DNA of 64,000 nucleotides from Hermatobates lingyangjiaoensis (lineage: Eukaryota > Arthropoda > Insecta > Hemiptera > Hermatobatidae), in the NCBI GenBank assembly GCA_026182355.1, contig JAPFBL010000068.1:806001-870000 (forward strand), written 5' to 3'. The notes under the pieces were generated by a model. That model searched no databases. It saw only the letters and a list, made by a program, of their open reading frames with translations, and was not told the DNA's origin. This document shows, piece after piece, positions 59,395-64,000 of the stretch (within the stretch, counting starts at the first letter, position 1; each line of letters opens with the position of its first letter). Position numbers and translations under genes: made by a program.

Positions 59395-59512
59395 GACCCA
59401 GGTTCCTAGCGTGTACTTTCACAAGTACCGGTCTTTAGATCTCTGCTATAAATATACTTGAGTTATGCAAAATTAGGGCTCCTGATGTAAATCAACCCAG
59501 TAATGTGGCTAA
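59395..59512 (+). mobile_element. SINE fragment in opposite orientation
   Basis: The minus strand shows ACATTACTGGGTTGATTTAC, GGAGCCCTAATTTTGC and AACTCAAGTATATTTATAGC, the tail-side body words of the SINE. This copy therefore lies on the plus strand, opposite to the others. The head region (GGAAGACCCAGGTTCCTAGC) is diverged. Confidence 0.6.
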
Positions 59513-60528
59513 ACAGGTGCCAAATAATAAATGAGCCAAATTTTGTACCTTTACAAAACCACAAAAACATGAAAACTCTTTCATACTAAAATGTCTCGGA
59601 TTAACTAATCAATCAATTAAAGATTTAATTAAATATCAATTAAATTTAAATAATTAAAGATCTTTAATTATTTAATTAAAGATAATGTAAGTTGATAATA
59701 TCAGAGTCAGATACTGATAACTCTTCATTTCACATAAGCAAATAATACAATATTCAGTAATATCGGTGCTAACAGTCTTACAGATGAACTGTCAGTGTTG
59801 AGTGGTTAATAAAGGACATAATTAATAATTTTCTCTGGTATTTATATTAAAACAATGGAAGTTCTGGGATAATAAAGCCATATCTAATTCTAGTAACACT
59901 AATTAACCCTATTTATAACTTCATTGTATGAGTTATAAAGTTCATTTTGTTGGGCAAATTATTATGTTATTAGAGATGAAAACGCGATTAATGTGACAAA
60001 TATGACATAATCTGTAGAATGGATGATATTAAAGCGATAAATGGTTATTATTGTAAATGTTAGTAATAACACAAGGATTTGGACTGTTATAATATTAACT
60101 TCTGCTGACGTTGATTCTACGTTGAATTATAAATGTTTGCGGGCGTTTTACTAAGTAAGCGAGTAACGGTCAACTGTCTTCATGCACTGTCACTCTTTAA
60201 GAAGTACCTGAGTTATTGCCTTATATATCCTTCGCGTAACTGCTGCATAAATGCCACTATTTTTTTTTAATTTGATGTTTTTACCTTTTTAATATGTCTA
60301 GCTTGTAACTAAAATAGAGACCTAATATAAATAACCCAGACTTTCTGCCCCTAGAATAGCACTAAATGGTGAAAACCTTAAGTGTGGACACTGAAAAACA
60401 AGCAATTAACTTTAATTTACCAAATTATATACCGCTCAAGATTTGTTAGAGTAGCACTCGTGCATCACGCTTGTGCTATTAATGGTTTCAGTACTTATTA
60501 TTCTTTACAGAAATGTTTTTTTCCCTGG

Positions 60529-60531
<3 letters not shown>
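59513..60531. other. No gene seen
   Basis: AT-rich with AATTAAAGAT-type local repeats near 59615-59685. Confidence 0.5.

Positions 60532-60576
<45 letters not shown>
60532..60576. repeat. (CT)n microsatellite
   Basis: About 22 uninterrupted CT dinucleotides. The 76-codon frame here ends in the resulting Ser-Leu run. Confidence 0.97.
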
Positions 60577-60582
<6 letters not shown>

Positions 60583-60989
60583 CAAACACACAAACAACAA
60601 TACTTTAAATAATATTACTTTCTTAGCTCAATATTCACATCAATAGAAAGAAGAGTCCACTAAAATTATTTTATTGCCACTCAACAAACAAAACTGCCTA
60701 AGGACACTTTCTGTGCAAATGACATACATCCATACCATATCCATACATCTTAAGGATACTAAATATCAACTGAAATTCTTAGAATCAAAGGAAAATTAAT
60801 ACAAAAATTTCAACCGAAAACGAAAGAAAAACCAATTTTTTTTTCAAATAATTTAAAAAATTATATATATTTTCCCCTAATAAAATTGCAATTTTGGTGT
60901 CAATATTGGTATTTAGTCCTAGAAACATCAACAACTTAAATATGAAATTTGGTGATTACATGATATTTTTTTGTTTTTGAAATATCTTG

Positions 60990-61036
60990 CTCACACACAC
61001 ACACACACAACACACACACACACACACAACACACAC
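60990..61036. repeat. (CA)n microsatellite
   Basis: CA dinucleotides with three single-base interruptions (AA). Confidence 0.96.
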
Positions 61037-64000
61037 GACGTAATTAGTAAAACAAGTTATTATATTGTACTCAGGGTACCTCTAAAAGTGCATTTCCCTT
61101 GAAAACTCAATTTCAAAATTTATGCACATTAGGAGCAAGCTGCAGTTGCAAGGAGGTTGCATAAACCAATAACGCAAACAGCATGAGTCTGCTGCACTCA
61201 TGAATATGGAAATCTAGATGAGTTGAGGACTGTAGATGGAAATTCTTGTTTAGGTCATGTCCACGTTCAAGAGTCACTGCTCCAATTGTCTCTACTTTGT
61301 TGTAATATAAACTTCCAGCGTTTTACCGTACATCATAAAATAGCTGTTATTAGCTTTACAAATCCCAGAAAAGCCGTTGAAAATGTCAATGAATAGACAA
61401 ATATTCAAGTTATTTTTTCTCTTTTTAATATATCGATAAATATATGCCCATATGATAGCATGAAACGTGTCATGCTAGAAATGGATATCTTCTTCCCCTG
61501 ATAGTCAGATTATTAATTTATGATGTTCAGTTTATTAGAAACGCTTAAAGTTGCAAACTACAAAAAGTAAAAAGGATGCCTTCCTCTCTTCAATAAAAGT
61601 TGATTCATTATATGAACAACAAACTGTTTTTATACGAGTCTGCCTGTCAGTTAATTACTGTGAAAGCAACAATCGAAGTACAACAGTGTTAGTAAACATT
61701 CCCAGCGTTTCATTTCTTACCAGTCATCAATAGACACAAGTGACTGTGCTTATATCCCTTCTGTAACTGATGGCTTGACTAAATCCATGATCCCCAAATC
61801 ATCAGCAACTTCGCACTTGTGTTTTCTATAAGGAATAGCATTAGGTTTACTTTAATAACATCTTTTTTATTAATGACGTACCCCAGATTGACAAAAGTAA
61901 TACCATTAAAAGTGTTTTAATAAACTCTAAAGGGAAAGTCTGAATTGCATAATATAATACTGAAAGTATTTCATAATATAGTACTGAATTATACTGTATT
62001 AAGTACTGACTGATCTACCCGCATGGGCGGTAGATTATTCCCAGGTGTTTTGGTTATGGACGGTAGATCCCAAAAAAGGACCTTAATCAAAATCAAAATA
62101 CCATAGTTAGTTCCCCCGAAAAAAATTATATAACATCCATATGTTTCTTTGTATCTAAATGTCTCCAGTTTTATATAGTTTTATAGTAGACAAACAGACA
62201 AACTTTGTAATTTGTATATACAGATACTTCTAATGTAAGTATAAACAGACTTACAATAGGAAAAATAGTAATAGTTTAATGTGTACAAAAGAAATGAATA
62301 ATTAAAAACAATTATCTGAGAAATGTATTATTTGTTAGAAATAAAAAAAGAAAATTTATTCGAAGGCAATGATGTAGAAGTGAAGCTAATTAGTACGTAA
62401 GATAATCGTGTGTACTCATATGGAAGGGTTTAAAATTTAATTTAGTGATTTGAGAGCATGATCCAGTTGATTTGGTAGTTGGGAAGCCCTGGCTGATAAG
62501 AGGTGACAAGGCTGTGATGGGACAGTCATTGTTACACTTATCAACGCACCCTCCTTACACCCCACACAACTATTTCATTTCAAACAAAAATGAATTTCAT
62601 TATAACTTAGCAAACACAACACTGTAGGCTGTAATCAAACCAACAACCGCACTTTAAATGAATTCCATTTAATTTCCATGATAAAGTTTTTATTTTTTCA
62701 TGAAATTTTCACCTTGAACATTTAATTTAATATGAAACACATTTCCTTTTTTTTTTTGCTAAAGCACGAACACTCACTCATTCTTCTTTCATTTTGTTTA
62801 GTGTAGAGAATAACCAACTAATGAGCTTACCAAGGTATCTCAACCAAATAATTCTCTCGTGGAAGCCATTTCATATATTGTTCTCGTTCACATTATGCCA
62901 ATGCCTTAAAAATACCCACATGCTCCCTTCCACTGAATTTCTCTCTGACACCTTCTCACTTCCTTTATACCTACCACCCTTTGTCGGTCTGTTTGTCCGT
63001 CTACTTCTATCCACTCTTTCTTCTATGACTCCATTACTCTTCCTCTCATTAATTCCCTCAAATAATTATTCTCTTTTTTCTTCTTCCTTCCTCGCTCTCT
63101 GTTTCTCTCACCATCTGTCACACAATTAACTCTCTCCCACTCTCTCAATTTGTTGGTTTCTTTTTACGATATATTCTCCTTTGTTTAAAAAAATAAGCAT
63201 ACAAGTTTCGACACAAAAGAAGTTTTAACAAAACAACTAATTTTGAACCTCAAATGCTCTTCACTGGGATATTTCTCAAATATAATTTAAAAATAAGGCA
63301 TATTATTCACATGAAAGTGGCATCCAAATGACTCACTTTTTACTGAGCTCAAAAAAATTGTACCGATTGTTTTTCTTAAATTCATTTTAATATAATGCGT
63401 ATTGTTTGTAATAACGGCTCTTAAATGCGTTAGTAAGAGTTTATAATGGTTTATTTTCTCATAAAAGACACTTTCTGGTGAAAATTATTTATTTCATTTT
63501 TTTGGCTATGAGTAATAATATGCACTGACTGATTCCAAACTGCTTAGTTTTTAATTATATTATTTATTTATATAGCTTTATATATATTGTAAATATATAT
63601 TAGCATTATCAAAGATAGCAGTGTATGAGATTAATAATAATAAAAGAATATATTTGAAAACCAATATTTGTTTTAACGTGAGTGGTGAAATTGTACAGGT
63701 TTCCATGTATCCTGTGAAAAGTAACAACACAGACTTTGTATGCTAGCTTGACTCAGTCCAACGTCCTGAGGGCATTTTGCATTATCTCTCTTTGTTTGTG
63801 CGTACAACGATTTTGTATTTCTCACAATAGATGTCATTCATAACTGTACGTCTATTAAAATAAATAGCAGTGAGTAAACAAACAGCTGCACAATATTTTG
63901 AACAGTGATTAAAAAAAAAATGATAAGAATGGAAAAACTTTATGCCGATTGAAAAATAAAGTTCAGGAAATTTATAAGATTCTAAACTTTTGGAATTAAT
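61037..64000. other. No gene seen; GC-richer patch 62440-62570, pyrimidine-rich 62880-63160
   Basis: The 111-codon plus frame 62794-63129 is generated by the pyrimidine-rich stretch (Ser/Leu/Phe-rich) and lacks any motif. The patch at 62440-62570 is ORF-free and GC-richer, and could be another non-coding element. The rest is AT-rich. Confidence 0.45.

Noticed and set aside
62794..63129. 111-codon plus-strand frame
   Set aside because: It comes from a pyrimidine-rich tract (Ser/Leu/Phe-rich) with no motif or exon signals.

Overview
This window looks like AT-rich, repeat-dense animal genomic DNA. I find no host protein-coding gene, rRNA, tRNA gene or prokaryotic feature that I can support. The long (TA)n arrays, abundant Penelope-like retroelement (PLE) fragments, tRNA-derived SINE copies, and Helitron, hAT and LINE relics suggest an invertebrate, most likely a mollusc and possibly a cephalopod. 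The taxon is inferred from repeat style only. The window is best read as intergenic or intronic DNA. Almost every open frame over 60 codons is chance, microsatellite translation (Ile-Tyr runs) or a transposon relic.

The dominant theme is PLE debris. The best coding piece is on the minus strand at 15844-16412, the C-terminal part of a PLE polyprotein with a GIY-YIG endonuclease. It is followed downstream by a 3' terminus that carries a hammerhead-ribozyme-like motif and ends in a (TA)n array. Many other loci carry only the PLE terminal unit: the hammerhead-like core (CUGANGA, one base, hairpin, GAAA) and/or the first codons of the PLE ORF (motif LLPxYTNI), running straight into (TA)n. These units repeatedly occur as head-to-head inverted pairs with both 3' ends pointing outward into TA arrays: 3.7, 13.7, 14.9, 16.9, 24.2, 29.4, 39.9 and 58.0 kb.

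Other identified elements are: a Helitron Pif1-like helicase relic (8.3-8.7 kb); a non-LTR retrotransposon RT C-terminal relic (47.1-47.5 kb, minus) and a possible RNase H relic (4.7-4.9 kb); a 491-bp non-autonomous hAT element with 8-bp target duplications, whose empty site is preserved in a second copy of the host repeat 1.5 kb downstream; a 388-bp pogo/Tigger-like MITE flanked by TA; a tRNA-derived SINE family in seven or eight pieces; two perfect long hairpins (51-bp and 86-bp arms); and several minisatellites.

Between the repeats lie ORF-less islands that are visibly GC-richer than the background (for example 17.3-17.6, 26.4-26.7, 38.5-38.8, 50.6-50.8, 52.5-52.8, 55.4-55.6, 58.7-59.0 and 62.4-62.6 kb). 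Several contain TAAT/ATTA cores and could be conserved regulatory elements of a neighbouring gene outside the window. That is inference and needs cross-species alignment.
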